From JACKHO01 sp041398745 (GTDB lineage: Bacteria > Planctomycetota > Planctomycetia > Planctomycetales > Planctomycetaceae), in NCBI GenBank assembly GCA_041398745.1, contig JAWKUB010000005.1, positions 496,001 to 560,000 on the forward strand: a stretch of 64,000 nt of DNA, in the 5' to 3' direction. The notes below the pieces were generated by a model. The model was not told where the DNA came from and did not search any database. It saw nothing but the letters and a program-made list of their open reading frames with translations. The first letter of the stretch is position 1; each line of letters opens with the position of its first letter. The position numbers and the translations under genes were made by a program. This document shows positions 43,773-53,089 of the stretch, piece by piece.

Positions 43773-44019
43773 TCAACGCATCCGCTTCCCGCCCCGCTTT
43801 GAGGTGATCGCCACGGAGCGGGCCCACGGTGCCCAGTCTCCGATTGTGCGATTCCCGGTCTCAAAACGTGCGACAACTTCGAGTCGCTTCCTTCAGGACT
43901 GACGGAGCGACGCCACCGCATCCGGCAACACTGAAGGACGTTCGGCGAGAGAACAGAAACGACCGCTCGATCACGGCCCATGCATCCACGGGGAAGGGCT
44001 GCCACGCAGGACCTTCAGC
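43773..44019 (-). pseudogene. Broken small gene between ATPase and relaxation protein
   Basis: Two overlapping frames look coding: AEGPAWQPFPVDAWAVIERS onward, then, after a +1 shift near 43881, VVARFETGNRTIGDWAPWAR to a stop at 43773-43775. No start codon is in frame after the TAG at the upstream end. Together they would make an 80-residue protein. Like the adjacent ATPase 5' end it carries an extra base. Confidence 0.4.
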
Positions 44020-44022
44020 CTA

Positions 44023-44901
44023 TCACGAGACCGTGAACGGAGTCACCGAACTGGTGACGTTTCTGGGAGTGCTGTGCACCAGCGGCACAATCGTCCGCTT
44101 CAAGCCTCGATGGTCGCTCAACAGCGGCTGCTGGAACGGGTCTTGATCGCACAGAGATTGGTAACCACAACCGACGAACACCGTCCGTTGGCGATTCGTC
44201 AGCAGCATGTCGGCCAGTTGCAGAATACGATCCAGTCGCGACCGGCTCCGGGTCGTCACGAACAGCACCAGATACCGCTGCGGATCATTCGCCGCGAACT
44301 GTGACTGATGAGCGTCATACCCGCGTAGTTTTCGTTCGATGGATTCCACATCCTGCCGCGTGCGTACTCGCTCGGTGCCGTTGTCGAGTTCCACGACATA
44401 GTTGAACGTGCTGCCATCGGATGTGAGCAACTGAAACGCACAGTCGGGGTAGAGCGTGAATCCGTTTGCTTCCAATTTTAGACTGTTCTCCCGGGCAAAG
44501 TGCCGCAGAATAATCCCCTGCCGCTGACCACAGACCGCCAGTTGCACAATCACCTCAGCCAACGCATGTGTGTGATAGTGATGACCGTGACTGATTTCTT
44601 CGAAGTACCGCCGCCGGGGCAACGGAGCATCCTGTCCATGCAGCAGTCGATAACCATCCCGCGTCAGCTTGAAATAGTGCGGTGAACGTCCCATCGATGC
44701 CAACGCGTACGGCCAGGAACGAATCAGGCCGGAATTGCCGAGCATTCGTAGCCGTCGTCGCAAGTTGTGTTCATCCCGAAACGGGGCCACGAACGTGGTA
44801 CTCAGTTTGCAGAGTTGGGCCGAGGTGAGCGGCGTTCGGTCGAGAGCGGTCAGCATGTCCAGGTCACGCGGTCCGATGTTGGTTTGAAATCTCTTTGGCA
44901 T
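44023..44901 (-). CDS. Replication-relaxation family protein, second copy
   Basis: 292 residues from the ATG at 44901 (MPKRFQTNIGPRDLDML); the longer open frame upstream overlaps the divergent primase. Winged helix at the N terminus (DLDMLTALDRTPLTSAQLCKL; LRRRLRMLGNSGLIRSW; YFKLTRDGYRLL). Core with HHYHTHALAEVIVQL, YPDCAFQLL and YVVELDNGTER, the acidic residues of a nuclease-like fold. Same family (PF13814) as 4854-5723 but clearly diverged. It should act at the replication or transfer origin of module two. Confidence 0.8.
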   Translation of the reverse strand: MPKRFQTNIGPRDLDMLTALDRTPLTSAQLCKLSTTFVAPFRDEHNLRRRLRMLGNSGLIRSWPYALASMGRSPHYFKLTRDGYRLLHGQDAPLPRRRYFEEISHGHHYHTHALAEVIVQLAVCGQRQGIILRHFARENSLKLEANGFTLYPDCAFQLLTSDGSTFNYVVELDNGTERVRTRQDVESIERKLRGYDAHQSQFAANDPQRYLVLFVTTRSRSRLDRILQLADMLLTNRQRTVFVGCGYQSLCDQDPFQQPLLSDHRGLKRTIVPLVHSTPRNVTSSVTPFTVS

Positions 44902-44949
44902 GTTGGTCGTCACAGTGTAGCATCGCAGCAACTCACTTCCGCTTGCCGA
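44902..44949. promoter_or_regulatory. Divergent promoter between relaxation and primase genes
   Basis: The two starts are only 48 bases apart (44901 and 44950), so both promoters must overlap here. TTGGTCG and TGTAGCATC are weak box-like sequences. Confidence 0.35.
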
Positions 44950-46143
44950 ATGTCCCGAAACAGTGCCTACATGAACGACGTCGATGAACTCATCGCCAAC
45001 ACCAGCGTCGCCACGGTGCTGGCGAGCTATGGACAGCCGCTGCCCGAGAAGGAGTCCGGCGAACATCGCATGACCTGCGTGTTCAACGATTCCTGTGCCG
45101 ACAGCGAGTACGGCCAGTTGACCGTCAAACTCGACGACCGCGTGCATCGCATCTACTGCCACACCTGCGGCGTCCGTGGGAATCTGTTGACGCTGCTGCA
45201 CGGCCTGGAGACGCATCAACCACCGACCGGTGGCAAACTGCGGGGTGATGAGTTCAAAGCCGCCGTGGCCAAACTGCGGGAAATCGCCGGAGGATCAACC
45301 ACCACTCCCCCACCCCAGCAAGAACCAATTCTGCCACCAGAGCCAAAGCCCGAGCCGACGCCAGTCAACATCCCACTGATCCGGCACGACAAACCGGCAG
45401 CCCGCGAGTTGGCCAACCTCTACGAAGAACTCATCGTTGATGTCGAACAAATGTCCCCGGAAGCCGCCAAGTACGTCCGCTCCCGCCCTTGGATGACACC
45501 CGACCTCATGCGGAAATGGGGCGTCGGTTGGATTCCGGGGAATGGCCGCTCGCTGTTCCGCAAGAACTATCTGGTCTACACCCACCGCAACCAGCAGGGC
45601 GAAGTCCTCAGCTACTCAGGCCGGGACCTGCAGTTCGAAAAGAAATGGCAAGCCTGGCTCAAAGAGGGCCGCCCCGAAAGGAAAAAGCCCAGCAAACACC
45701 GCTACGTCGCAGGCTACCACAAAGGCCAGGAACTGTACGGCGGCCAATCTGCCCGACTCAAAGAACCGTACGTGCGGGAGTCGCTGAAGAAGTACGGCGT
45801 AGTCGTCGTCGAAGGGATGAACGACGTCCTCCGCCTCGAAGAACTCCACATCGCCGCCACCGCCCTCTGCAGCAACAAACCGACCGACGCTCAAGTTCAG
45901 ACCATAGCGAAATTCGCCCGCCAATCTGCGAATAACAAAGTCACCCTGTTCCCCGACTGCGACGAACCAGGCGAAACCGGATTCAAAGAACTCCTCTGGA
46001 AACTCGCCGAACAACAAGTCGAAGTCCGACTGGGCTGGAGTAGTGCGATGTTCGAGGGAACGTTCAAGGGCATGCAACCAGAAGACTTGGTCAAATATAT
46101 GAATGAGCTCTTGAACGGCGGATCACAACTACAAAACAATTGA
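44950..46143 (+). CDS. DnaG-like primase with zinc finger and TOPRIM domain
   Basis: 397 residues from the ATG at 44950 (MSRNSAYMNDVDEL); the ATG at 44971 is a second choice. N-terminal zinc-binding domain in a CHC2-like arrangement (CVFNDSC, then IYCHTCGVRGNLL). A Pro/Glu-rich linker (TTTPPPQQEPILPPEP) follows, then the RNA-polymerase-like core (WGVGWIPGNGRSLFRKNYLV) and a TOPRIM domain with VVVVEGMNDVLRL (Glu) and VTLFPDCDEPGETG (DxD). It synthesises primers for replication of the element. It lacks a helicase-binding C-terminal domain. Confidence 0.88.
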   Translation: MSRNSAYMNDVDELIANTSVATVLASYGQPLPEKESGEHRMTCVFNDSCADSEYGQLTVKLDDRVHRIYCHTCGVRGNLLTLLHGLETHQPPTGGKLRGDEFKAAVAKLREIAGGSTTTPPPQQEPILPPEPKPEPTPVNIPLIRHDKPAARELANLYEELIVDVEQMSPEAAKYVRSRPWMTPDLMRKWGVGWIPGNGRSLFRKNYLVYTHRNQQGEVLSYSGRDLQFEKKWQAWLKEGRPERKKPSKHRYVAGYHKGQELYGGQSARLKEPYVRESLKKYGVVVVEGMNDVLRLEELHIAATALCSNKPTDAQVQTIAKFARQSANNKVTLFPDCDEPGETGFKELLWKLAEQQVEVRLGWSSAMFEGTFKGMQPEDLVKYMNELLNGGSQLQNN

Positions 46144-46175
46144 AACGCGGCCTGCGAGATCGACGTTGAACTGAA

Positions 46176-49100
46176 CTAATTCAAAATGCCTTTTCTCATC
46201 ATGAATGGCCCAACGAGAGGCTCGGCCCCCGCTATTACACCGAAATCCGACATGGGCGTGAAGCCGAGTCCCGTCGAGAGTGAGGCCCAAAAATGTGAGC
46301 CGGTGAGATCAATGCTCACATAGTCGTCGCGACCGTCGCCGTTGAAATCTCCCACAACTGCTCCGTCCCAGTTCATCGAGTCATCCCAAGATCCCCACAG
46401 TTGGGCGGTGCTGGAGGTTGGGGCTGTCTCGCTGGACTGTGCCACCCACAGATTTCGGTCGTTGCCTTGACGCGCAAAGATGTCATCTCGGCCATCACCG
46501 TTGAAATCGCCGACCAGGAATGGCCCAGAAAAGGCTGTGTTCGAGAACTGGGGGCCCAGTGAGTTGATGAGGCGGTTCGCTCCAATTGCCCCATTCGGAG
46601 TGGGCCCACCAGTGGCTGTGCCAAAAACAAAGCGCCCGTCGTTCCTTCGGGCTGCCACATCGGACCTGCCGTCGTTATCCCAGTCGCCAATTAGGACAGA
46701 GTGCCAGCCAACGGTTTCAATGCGCCCATTAAATGATCCTGCGAATTGGGCAAGGAGTCTTCGGGAACTGTCCGGGATGACATTCGAAATGCCATACAAC
46801 CAGTTGACGCGGTCCACACCCACATTCGCATTTCGTAATCCGATAATGTCGTCGACGCCATCTTGATTGACGTCACCAACGCCGAAGTCGACCCAGCCGC
46901 TTGCCTCCCATCGCCCGTAGAACGAAGTCCCAAATCCCGAACCATTGAAGGACTTCACGAACCAGCTCCCCGGCAGGGGCGTAGTGTTGTTCGTGTCCTG
47001 TTGCACGATGAGATCATCGCGACCGTCGCCATTAAAGTCGCCCACGAGCATATGCTGGAACGTCTCCTGGGAGGAAAAACTTCCCGCCGACATAGTGGTC
47101 ATGGTACCGTCACCATTGTTGCGAGCGACGAAGACAGCATTCTGAGTTGAAATTCCAAGCCCGTCGGTAAGTCCATCACCATCAAAATCGCCGGTGAAAG
47201 TTCGCCAGGAAACGAAAGGATTCCACTTAGGACCATCAATCCAGGTAAACATTGTCCCATCGCTGACACCCATGCGCCATCGCGATGCGCCTTCGTCAAA
47301 TATGATCAAATCATCACGGCGTCCGTTCCATTTGAGTTGATAATCTGGCCGGCCCCCAGTTTCAATTTCACTAATTTGGAGGTAATACAAACCATCAGCG
47401 TCGAAGGTCATCGAGAGCCCTGTTGACGTGGGTGTGAGCTCCAAACCTTGGGCCAGTTCCGTTGTTCCATCAACGTCAAACAGAGTCAGCAATAGTCGGG
47501 CGCCTTCTTCAACATTGACGGTGAAGTCGTACGTTACGCCTGCCTCCACGTTGAGTTCAAAGAAATCTGTGTCCCCGAGATATTGAATGCCGCCGACCAC
47601 AGTGCCTTCCGGGATAAGACTTGCAGTTGATGCTGAATTGGCAAAGTCGTCCGCGAGCCCTTCGACTGCTCCAATGTCAATTGTTCCAAGTGCTCGGTTC
47701 TGATTGCGTTGGTCAACAGCAAGGGGCTGGCTGCCCTGTTGGCCATCTACGGTAGCGAAGACAGGCGAGCCGCTGTCCAAGGCTGGACTGCCCGGTACTA
47801 AGCCATGAGTCGGCGTTTCACCGCCATTGTCTTGCAGCACAGTGTCCAGAATTGTGTTGATGTCGCGGAGTCCAATGCCGTTGACGCCAACAATATTTCC
47901 GTTCGCTCCATCCGTCAGTCCACCTCGTGTACCGGCATATCCGATGATGCTGAAAGATGAGTTGGCATTAAGTGCCGCTCCCCGAACGTCATCCGGAACC
48001 GTGCCGAGCCCATTGAAGTTTCCGGCGACAATCGAATTGTGGACAATGACAGTGGTAGGTCCGCTATCGGAGGCGTGAATTCCGCCACCGATGTCAATCA
48101 CACTCCCGTTTCCATCAGCGTCGGCGCGGTTGCCAGTAATCGTACTGTTGATGATCGTGATCACACCGCCCAAGTGCATGATACCGCCACCGTCTCGATT
48201 TGCTGAATTGCCCGATATGGTGCTGTTGACAATGAGGTAATCGCCATGGGGGGCGATCCCTCCGCCGTCAACCAACGCTCGGTTGTTTGAAACCGTGCTG
48301 GAGTCGATGACGACCGGGCCCCAACCAGCAATTGCACCTCCTAATAGCGATATATTGTCGTAGATCCACAAATTCCTCAGCGTCGTGGGAGCAAATCCAA
48401 TCGAAATCGCCGCGCCATCCGACGCATTTTCACCGTTGTTGTTCGACGAGGTGGCTCTACCTTTAGTCAAGGACAAGCCAGAGATCTCGACGGTCGCAAA
48501 ATCAATATCGAAAATCTGGAATTCATCGTTGCCGCTGATGGCAAGTTTCGATGGCCCCGGACCAACGATTGTCATGTCGGTGGTAAGTGCCAGCCTTCCA
48601 TGCATCAGTGTAATCGTCTGAGGAAGCTCAGCCTCCTTGAAGGTGATGGTACTAGCATCGGGAGAATTGTTGGCGTAGATGATCGCTTCCCGCAATGACA
48701 ACGTGTCAGGCATGTCTATTTCGTCAACAAAGGTGTTGACGTTAAGCCGTTCGAATTCAACGGCCCCGATGTCAACGATTTCATTCATTACGCGAACAAA
48801 GGGCGCTCCACGCTGATCGAATAGCAGTCGGTCACTCTGTCCATCAGCCGAGTGTGAATTGTTTCCATGGTCAATTGCCGGGCTGGTTGAGACCAGAGAA
48901 TGGAAAGGCGTCTTCCCTGTTGGTTTCGTCAGCACCGTTTCGAGTATGGACTCAATTGGTCTTACCCCAGCCCCATCGAGTCCAACGATATTCCCTTGCT
49001 GTCCATCCTGCAGGCCGCCGGCGGTAGCAGCGTCACCAATCAGGTTGTTTGAAGAAGTCGAGTCGAATGGCTTGCCTCCTCGAATGTCATCGGAGGTACT

Positions 49101-50006
49101 TCCTGAATCAACGAAGTTTCCTGCCACAATTGAATTGTGCATGATGGGCTTGATGCCTCCATCGTCGCCAACATAAATGCCGCCACCAATTCCATTTGGA
49201 GTCCCTGGCCCATCAGCATTTGCACGGTTGCCGGTAATGGTGCTGTTGATGAAAAGGCCGGAACTGCGAGTACCGAAAATAATCCCTCCGCCGAACCGAT
49301 CGGCAGAGTTTCCTGACACCGTTGTATTGACCAACTCGAGATAACCAGCTCCGTTGTCGATCGCGCCACCGTGGGAGGCAGACATATTTCCGGTAATTGC
49401 GCTATCCCTGATGACAAGGCTGCCGAGTGAGTTGTAGATCGCACCACCTTCCGACGTGGCAGTGTTCTGTGTAATCCAGGTGCGAGTGAGTGTCAGATTC
49501 CCACCGTTACGGATGGCTCCGCCGAAGCCATCGTGTCCATTAGCTAGGGTCATGTCACTAATTGAAACCTCATAGTCCCCGATGAAGAACACGCGAGTCG
49601 TGTCATTTCCGCTGATTGTCAAAAGGTCCACACCCGGTCCAGTAATCGTCAGGTTTCCTTGAATGTTAAGAAAAATACCGCCGACAATGAGGGTCTGAGG
49701 ACCGCCTGCAAAGAGACTGGGGTCGAAGGTAATGCTGTCGTCAAATGTGCCTGCTGGTGCATCTCCTGACGGCATGTTCGTGTTTGATGCCTCAATCGCC
49801 TCTCGCAGGCTGATCAGTCCGTCTTCTACCCCGGGGTTGTCTAGCAACGTGTTTACAACATATGCGGTAAGCAAGGTTCGCGTCTCCAACAACTCCACGG
49901 AATTCTTGCGTTGCCGAGCCCTCGAAGTCCTTCTCATGTGGAATTGCGATCGAAAATACGGGAGTAGAACGTCCAGAGTAGATCGCAGGGAATTGAATTG
50001 AATCAT
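46176..50006 (-). CDS. Large secreted beta-helix / FG-GAP surface protein
   Basis: 1,276 residues from the ATG at 50006 (MIQFNSLRST), AGGTGG upstream. N-terminal leader rich in Arg, then ELLETRTLLTAY (LEPR-XLL-like) and SLREAIEASN. Two tandem copies of a beta-helix unit (LREAI start, then repeated GGAI/GGGI, NSTITGNRA, DNIVGLDG turns), of the choice-of-anchor-Q/polymorphic-membrane-protein type, span roughly residues 45-740. A PPC-like domain (DTDFFELNVEAGVTYDF) follows. The C-terminal 400 residues hold seven or so FG-GAP/VCBS repeats (VGDFNGDGRDDI). It is probably exported and displayed on the surface. It splits the replication genes. Confidence 0.88.
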   Translation of the reverse strand: MIQFNSLRSTLDVLLPYFRSQFHMRRTSRARQRKNSVELLETRTLLTAYVVNTLLDNPGVEDGLISLREAIEASNTNMPSGDAPAGTFDDSITFDPSLFAGGPQTLIVGGIFLNIQGNLTITGPGVDLLTISGNDTTRVFFIGDYEVSISDMTLANGHDGFGGAIRNGGNLTLTRTWITQNTATSEGGAIYNSLGSLVIRDSAITGNMSASHGGAIDNGAGYLELVNTTVSGNSADRFGGGIIFGTRSSGLFINSTITGNRANADGPGTPNGIGGGIYVGDDGGIKPIMHNSIVAGNFVDSGSTSDDIRGGKPFDSTSSNNLIGDAATAGGLQDGQQGNIVGLDGAGVRPIESILETVLTKPTGKTPFHSLVSTSPAIDHGNNSHSADGQSDRLLFDQRGAPFVRVMNEIVDIGAVEFERLNVNTFVDEIDMPDTLSLREAIIYANNSPDASTITFKEAELPQTITLMHGRLALTTDMTIVGPGPSKLAISGNDEFQIFDIDFATVEISGLSLTKGRATSSNNNGENASDGAAISIGFAPTTLRNLWIYDNISLLGGAIAGWGPVVIDSSTVSNNRALVDGGGIAPHGDYLIVNSTISGNSANRDGGGIMHLGGVITIINSTITGNRADADGNGSVIDIGGGIHASDSGPTTVIVHNSIVAGNFNGLGTVPDDVRGAALNANSSFSIIGYAGTRGGLTDGANGNIVGVNGIGLRDINTILDTVLQDNGGETPTHGLVPGSPALDSGSPVFATVDGQQGSQPLAVDQRNQNRALGTIDIGAVEGLADDFANSASTASLIPEGTVVGGIQYLGDTDFFELNVEAGVTYDFTVNVEEGARLLLTLFDVDGTTELAQGLELTPTSTGLSMTFDADGLYYLQISEIETGGRPDYQLKWNGRRDDLIIFDEGASRWRMGVSDGTMFTWIDGPKWNPFVSWRTFTGDFDGDGLTDGLGISTQNAVFVARNNGDGTMTTMSAGSFSSQETFQHMLVGDFNGDGRDDLIVQQDTNNTTPLPGSWFVKSFNGSGFGTSFYGRWEASGWVDFGVGDVNQDGVDDIIGLRNANVGVDRVNWLYGISNVIPDSSRRLLAQFAGSFNGRIETVGWHSVLIGDWDNDGRSDVAARRNDGRFVFGTATGGPTPNGAIGANRLINSLGPQFSNTAFSGPFLVGDFNGDGRDDIFARQGNDRNLWVAQSSETAPTSSTAQLWGSWDDSMNWDGAVVGDFNGDGRDDYVSIDLTGSHFWASLSTGLGFTPMSDFGVIAGAEPLVGPFMMRKGILN

Positions 50007-50530
50007 GACATTCCACCTTGGGTGAACCAAACGTGATCGGGAAGAGGCCGATACGATGAAAACTTTCGAACATACATTACTTACTTTTCCGTATTCTAGA
50101 CTGCAAGTGACGATGAACGCCATGAATCACAATGTCTCCAAGGCCGCAAAGTCAGATCGCGAAGAATCCCCTTGCGTGTAGATTCTTTCCAACGATTATG
50201 TTGGCATGGAATGGCTGAATGCCTTTCTCCGAAAGCCGTATGAGGTGTGCGGCGGAGCGTCGGGGGCTTAGGCGACGGTAGGAGCCGGTGGCCGCGACCC
50301 GCGGAGATGTCGCAGCCGGTCCCTCGGCGTCGTCGGCAGCTCCGCGGGTCGCGGGCAAAGCCCGTCGACGCGACGCCCTCATCGTGGTGTCCGCTTCTCG
50401 GCTCGTCCGAGCGGTGCAAGGGTTCGCTTTCTGCGACCCGTTACACGACCCGCAGCGTGACCCGTTCAGGGGACACGTTCCGCATCAGCAAAAAGTCAGT
50501 CGCTGTTTCGCGTCATAGCATGAGTTTTGA
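50007..50530. other. Gap with a long hairpin
   Basis: About 520 bases. CCGCGACCCGCGGAG (50292-50306) is perfectly complementary to 50340-50354, loop 33 bases. GC-rich ORFs across it are artefacts. No gene is recognised. Confidence 0.45.
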
Positions 50531-51958
50531 TCAACAATTCTCACTCTGCACAATGCGAGGCAACTGCCGTTCCACGGCAATCGACTCCAGCACCTGTAAG
50601 TGTGGTTTGGCGGTCTCGACTGCCTCCCGCCGAATGATGTCCGCCAGCCGCGAACTCGTTTCCCGTTCGACCGCCGCCGCAATCCAACGACGACGATCTG
50701 CGAGCGACGCAATCCCCCACTCCGTCAACAACTGCTGCTGTCGACCATGACGGGCCGCACGTTGCTGCTTGATCTGAGCATCTTCCTGAACCTGCTGGAC
50801 ATCCTGTTGCCGATGTCGCTGGCGAATCGCGTTGCGTCGTTCCTGCTGCACAATCGACTGCGGCTTCTCCCAGTTCTCCTGAATCGCCTTCCGCAACATC
50901 CCGACGCGGTTCTCTGTCGGATTGCGAGCATCGAGCCAGTCCAATTGATTTCGGACAACATCCATCCCCTGCTGCTTCACCAGCTTTGTGGCACTGCCAC
51001 GATCCAATCCCGCCTCGATCAATAATTGAATCCCCTCTTTCCAGGCAGCAGCCGGTTGTTGTTTTAGAGTGTCTTTGTTTGTTGTCTTTCTACTGCTGGG
51101 GTTTTTGAACCGATGTTCTGCTGGGCTTTCTGAACCGTTCCTGCTGGGGATTTTGGACCGATTGGTCTCTGCTGGGATTTTTGAACCGATCTCGCCGCTA
51201 TTCGCTGCCTGAAGCCAACGAACGCCGTAAGTCGTGGCCTGTTGTTGCGACACGTCAGGACTGAAGATTCCGGATTCAAGTCGCTGAATGTATCCCGCTG
51301 ATTCGGCACTCTGGATTGCCTGGGACAGCGTTTTGCCATTGCTGAGCCGGGCATAGTTGGCGATCAACTGATACGACAACGGTGCCGATGAACGTCGTCC
51401 ACCGAACTGGTTCTGGTATCCAATGGTGTGACGCAACACCGTGCCCACAACCTTCGTGACCGCCAACGGCTCGACAGGCACAATGCGATCAAAGAACGCA
51501 TTCGGCACGGGGGTACGATGTCCTTCCCCGGCATAGAATCCATCGAAGTCGGACGGCGATTTCACATATTCCGTAGCGCTCCCCCACTTCAGTCGGTACT
51601 GGCCAGATTGTCCGGCTGATCCACTGGACTTGGACTTCCCTGAACGGAGTTCATCGATGAACCCACCGTTCATGGCCTCGGTCAACGCATCCTTCAGGGC
51701 TCCGCGACTGATGCCCGCATGCTCAATCAACTCCCGCCACGTGACCGAGATCTCCTGCTCAATCGGTTCTCCATTCGCATCGAGCCATCCCAACGTCCGC
51801 CGCAGCAAATGCGCCACCAATCGCACGCAACCCCGCGATCCATGTGGCAACAGCACGTCAAAGAACTGATTCGGGCAATAGACATAGTTCGCCGTCAGCG
51901 GCTCAAACCCCTGGAACGGCTCTACCGACTGCCGATGCTGTGATTTGGACTCAGGCAT
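50531..51958 (-). CDS. Rep-like replication initiator with duplicated winged helix
   Basis: 475 residues. Two related segments: YVYCPNQFFDVLLPHGSRGC...LLRRTLGW near residue 25 and TPVPNAFFDRIVPVEPLAVT...VLRHTIGY near residue 147, each followed by a winged-helix-like HTH (RELIEHAGISRGALKDAL; LIANYARLSNGKTLSQAI). This resembles phage RepO/DnaD-type initiators, duplicated in tandem. A linker with short repeats (SKIPAE, SKIPSR, ESPAE) leads to a Gln/Arg-rich coiled-coil C terminus (QQERRNAIRQRHRQQ). An HTH protein and iteron-like repeats lie upstream. It should bind the origin and recruit helicase or primase. Confidence 0.7.
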   Translation of the reverse strand: MPESKSQHRQSVEPFQGFEPLTANYVYCPNQFFDVLLPHGSRGCVRLVAHLLRRTLGWLDANGEPIEQEISVTWRELIEHAGISRGALKDALTEAMNGGFIDELRSGKSKSSGSAGQSGQYRLKWGSATEYVKSPSDFDGFYAGEGHRTPVPNAFFDRIVPVEPLAVTKVVGTVLRHTIGYQNQFGGRRSSAPLSYQLIANYARLSNGKTLSQAIQSAESAGYIQRLESGIFSPDVSQQQATTYGVRWLQAANSGEIGSKIPAETNRSKIPSRNGSESPAEHRFKNPSSRKTTNKDTLKQQPAAAWKEGIQLLIEAGLDRGSATKLVKQQGMDVVRNQLDWLDARNPTENRVGMLRKAIQENWEKPQSIVQQERRNAIRQRHRQQDVQQVQEDAQIKQQRAARHGRQQQLLTEWGIASLADRRRWIAAAVERETSSRLADIIRREAVETAKPHLQVLESIAVERQLPRIVQSENC

Positions 51959-51979
51959 GGGAAGGGATTGCGGTCAAAC

Positions 51980-52528
51980 CTAAGAGCGTGACCGGCCAAA
52001 CAAATGGAACTCACGCAGCCAGAAAGAACGGCTGCGATCAGTCCCCTGCTTCGGCTCCATCACAACTTCTGCTGGTGATGCTGGCGCCGCAATGGAAAGT
52101 CGCTGCTGCAATTCCTTCATCAGGATGTTCTGCTCACGCATGCGTTCATTCTGATTCCCAATTTGCTCATCCTTGCGGTCGAGTTGCTTTTCCAGGGTTT
52201 CAATCTGACGATCCTTCGACTGCAACTGCTCCCGCAGAACTTCAATCAAAGGTGAAGAGAGTTCATCGATAGGGGAGTCTACTTTGCGAGTTTTCGGCTT
52301 CTGCTCCGGCTCTTTGGGAAGTCGTTGCAACAGAAACTCCCGCTCGATCCGCCACGCATACAGCTCACCCGCCGCCCGCTTGGCCGCCAGTTCGTTGACG
52401 GACGGCTGAATTGATTCCCTGTCAGGGTGGCCTTCCGTCTGCACCACATCATGAATCAACCGCTTAATCGTCGATTCCGACTTGCCCACGAGTGCGGCGG
52501 CATCTTTGACTGTGAGAAACTTTTCCAT
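51980..52528 (-). CDS. HTH plus coiled-coil protein
   Basis: 182 residues. N-terminal MerR/HTH_17 fold (FLTVKDAAALVGKSESTIKR) followed by an extended region with EFLLQRLPKEP, then a long heptad coiled coil (residues 90-145: REQLQSKDRQIETLEKQLDR) and a basic tail. It resembles plasmid KfrA- or ParB-accessory-type proteins that bind DNA near an origin. It starts right beside the iterons and precedes the Rep-like gene by 22 bases. Confidence 0.7.
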   Translation of the reverse strand: MEKFLTVKDAAALVGKSESTIKRLIHDVVQTEGHPDRESIQPSVNELAAKRAAGELYAWRIEREFLLQRLPKEPEQKPKTRKVDSPIDELSSPLIEVLREQLQSKDRQIETLEKQLDRKDEQIGNQNERMREQNILMKELQQRLSIAAPASPAEVVMEPKQGTDRSRSFWLREFHLFGRSRS

Positions 52529-52835
52529 AATGAGGGTGGGGGAGTAACGCCACCAGCATACCCCAGTTCACCGCCCCGTCCAAGAAAATCATGGCCGAAG
52601 TTCACTGATCGCCGTTCAACCACCCCGATCATGACTCATCCATGACCCCGCCATGACCGCATCCATAAACGGGGCAAGAGGGGAGTCGTCGAGTCCAGAC
52701 CTGCGTCCCCAGCCGGTCATTGGCCGACCAGTGAACCGTCCACACCCCGATCAACCGCCGGTCAGGTTTCCCTTGCACAAATGCCTGAACGATGTCATGA
52801 CCTCAGCCATGCAGGGCAGTGACGCCGGTTACTGA
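52529..52835. repeat. Origin-like region with iterons
   Basis: CATGAC recurs at 52630, 52641 and 52652 with an exact 11-base period (one helical turn), and again at 52796. ACCCCGATCA is repeated at 52622-52631 and 52744-52753; GCCGGTCA at 52712-52719 and 52757-52764. GGTCATTGGCCGACC is a near-palindrome. No gene is recognised. The position directly upstream of two replication-type genes suggests a replication origin or their operator. Confidence 0.5.
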
Positions 52836-52839
52836 CTCG

Positions 52840-52905
52840 CGTTGAGCTCCACAGCACTTTTGCAATCTGCTCCGGCGTGTGCCGCTTCCGTCGCTTCTTC
52901 GTCAC
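52840..52905 (-). pseudogene. Remnant of an IS3-type OrfA start
   Basis: From a GTG at 52905 the frame reads VTKKRRKRHTPEQIAKVL, the typical first residues of an IS3-family OrfA (usually with ATG), and then loses similarity. The upstream bases (to about 52960) may be the element end. Only about 20 codons survive. Confidence 0.6.
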
Positions 52906-53089
52906 CCGCAAAGGTCTCTTCAATGCCACACAGGTAGTTGAAACACTCGTGGCACATGGACCAAGTCTTCAATTGCAGACCACTCCAATTCTTGGCTGTA
53001 CGCGATTCATGCTAAACCGCATTACCGCTTGACACGCCTGGAGCTAACGTGGTAGCTTGGCTGCAGCAATTTTCATGCCAGGAACAAGA
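52906..53089. other. Gap between IS remnant and cargo operon
   Basis: About 180 bases with no gene. It contains the probable promoter of the CYTH operon (TTGACA at about 53030, TAGCTT about 20 bases on). Confidence 0.35.

Noticed and set aside
43709..44005. 98-codon minus-strand ORF between ATPase and relaxation genes
   Set aside because: Composition is unlike a protein; the two other frames carry a better broken gene.
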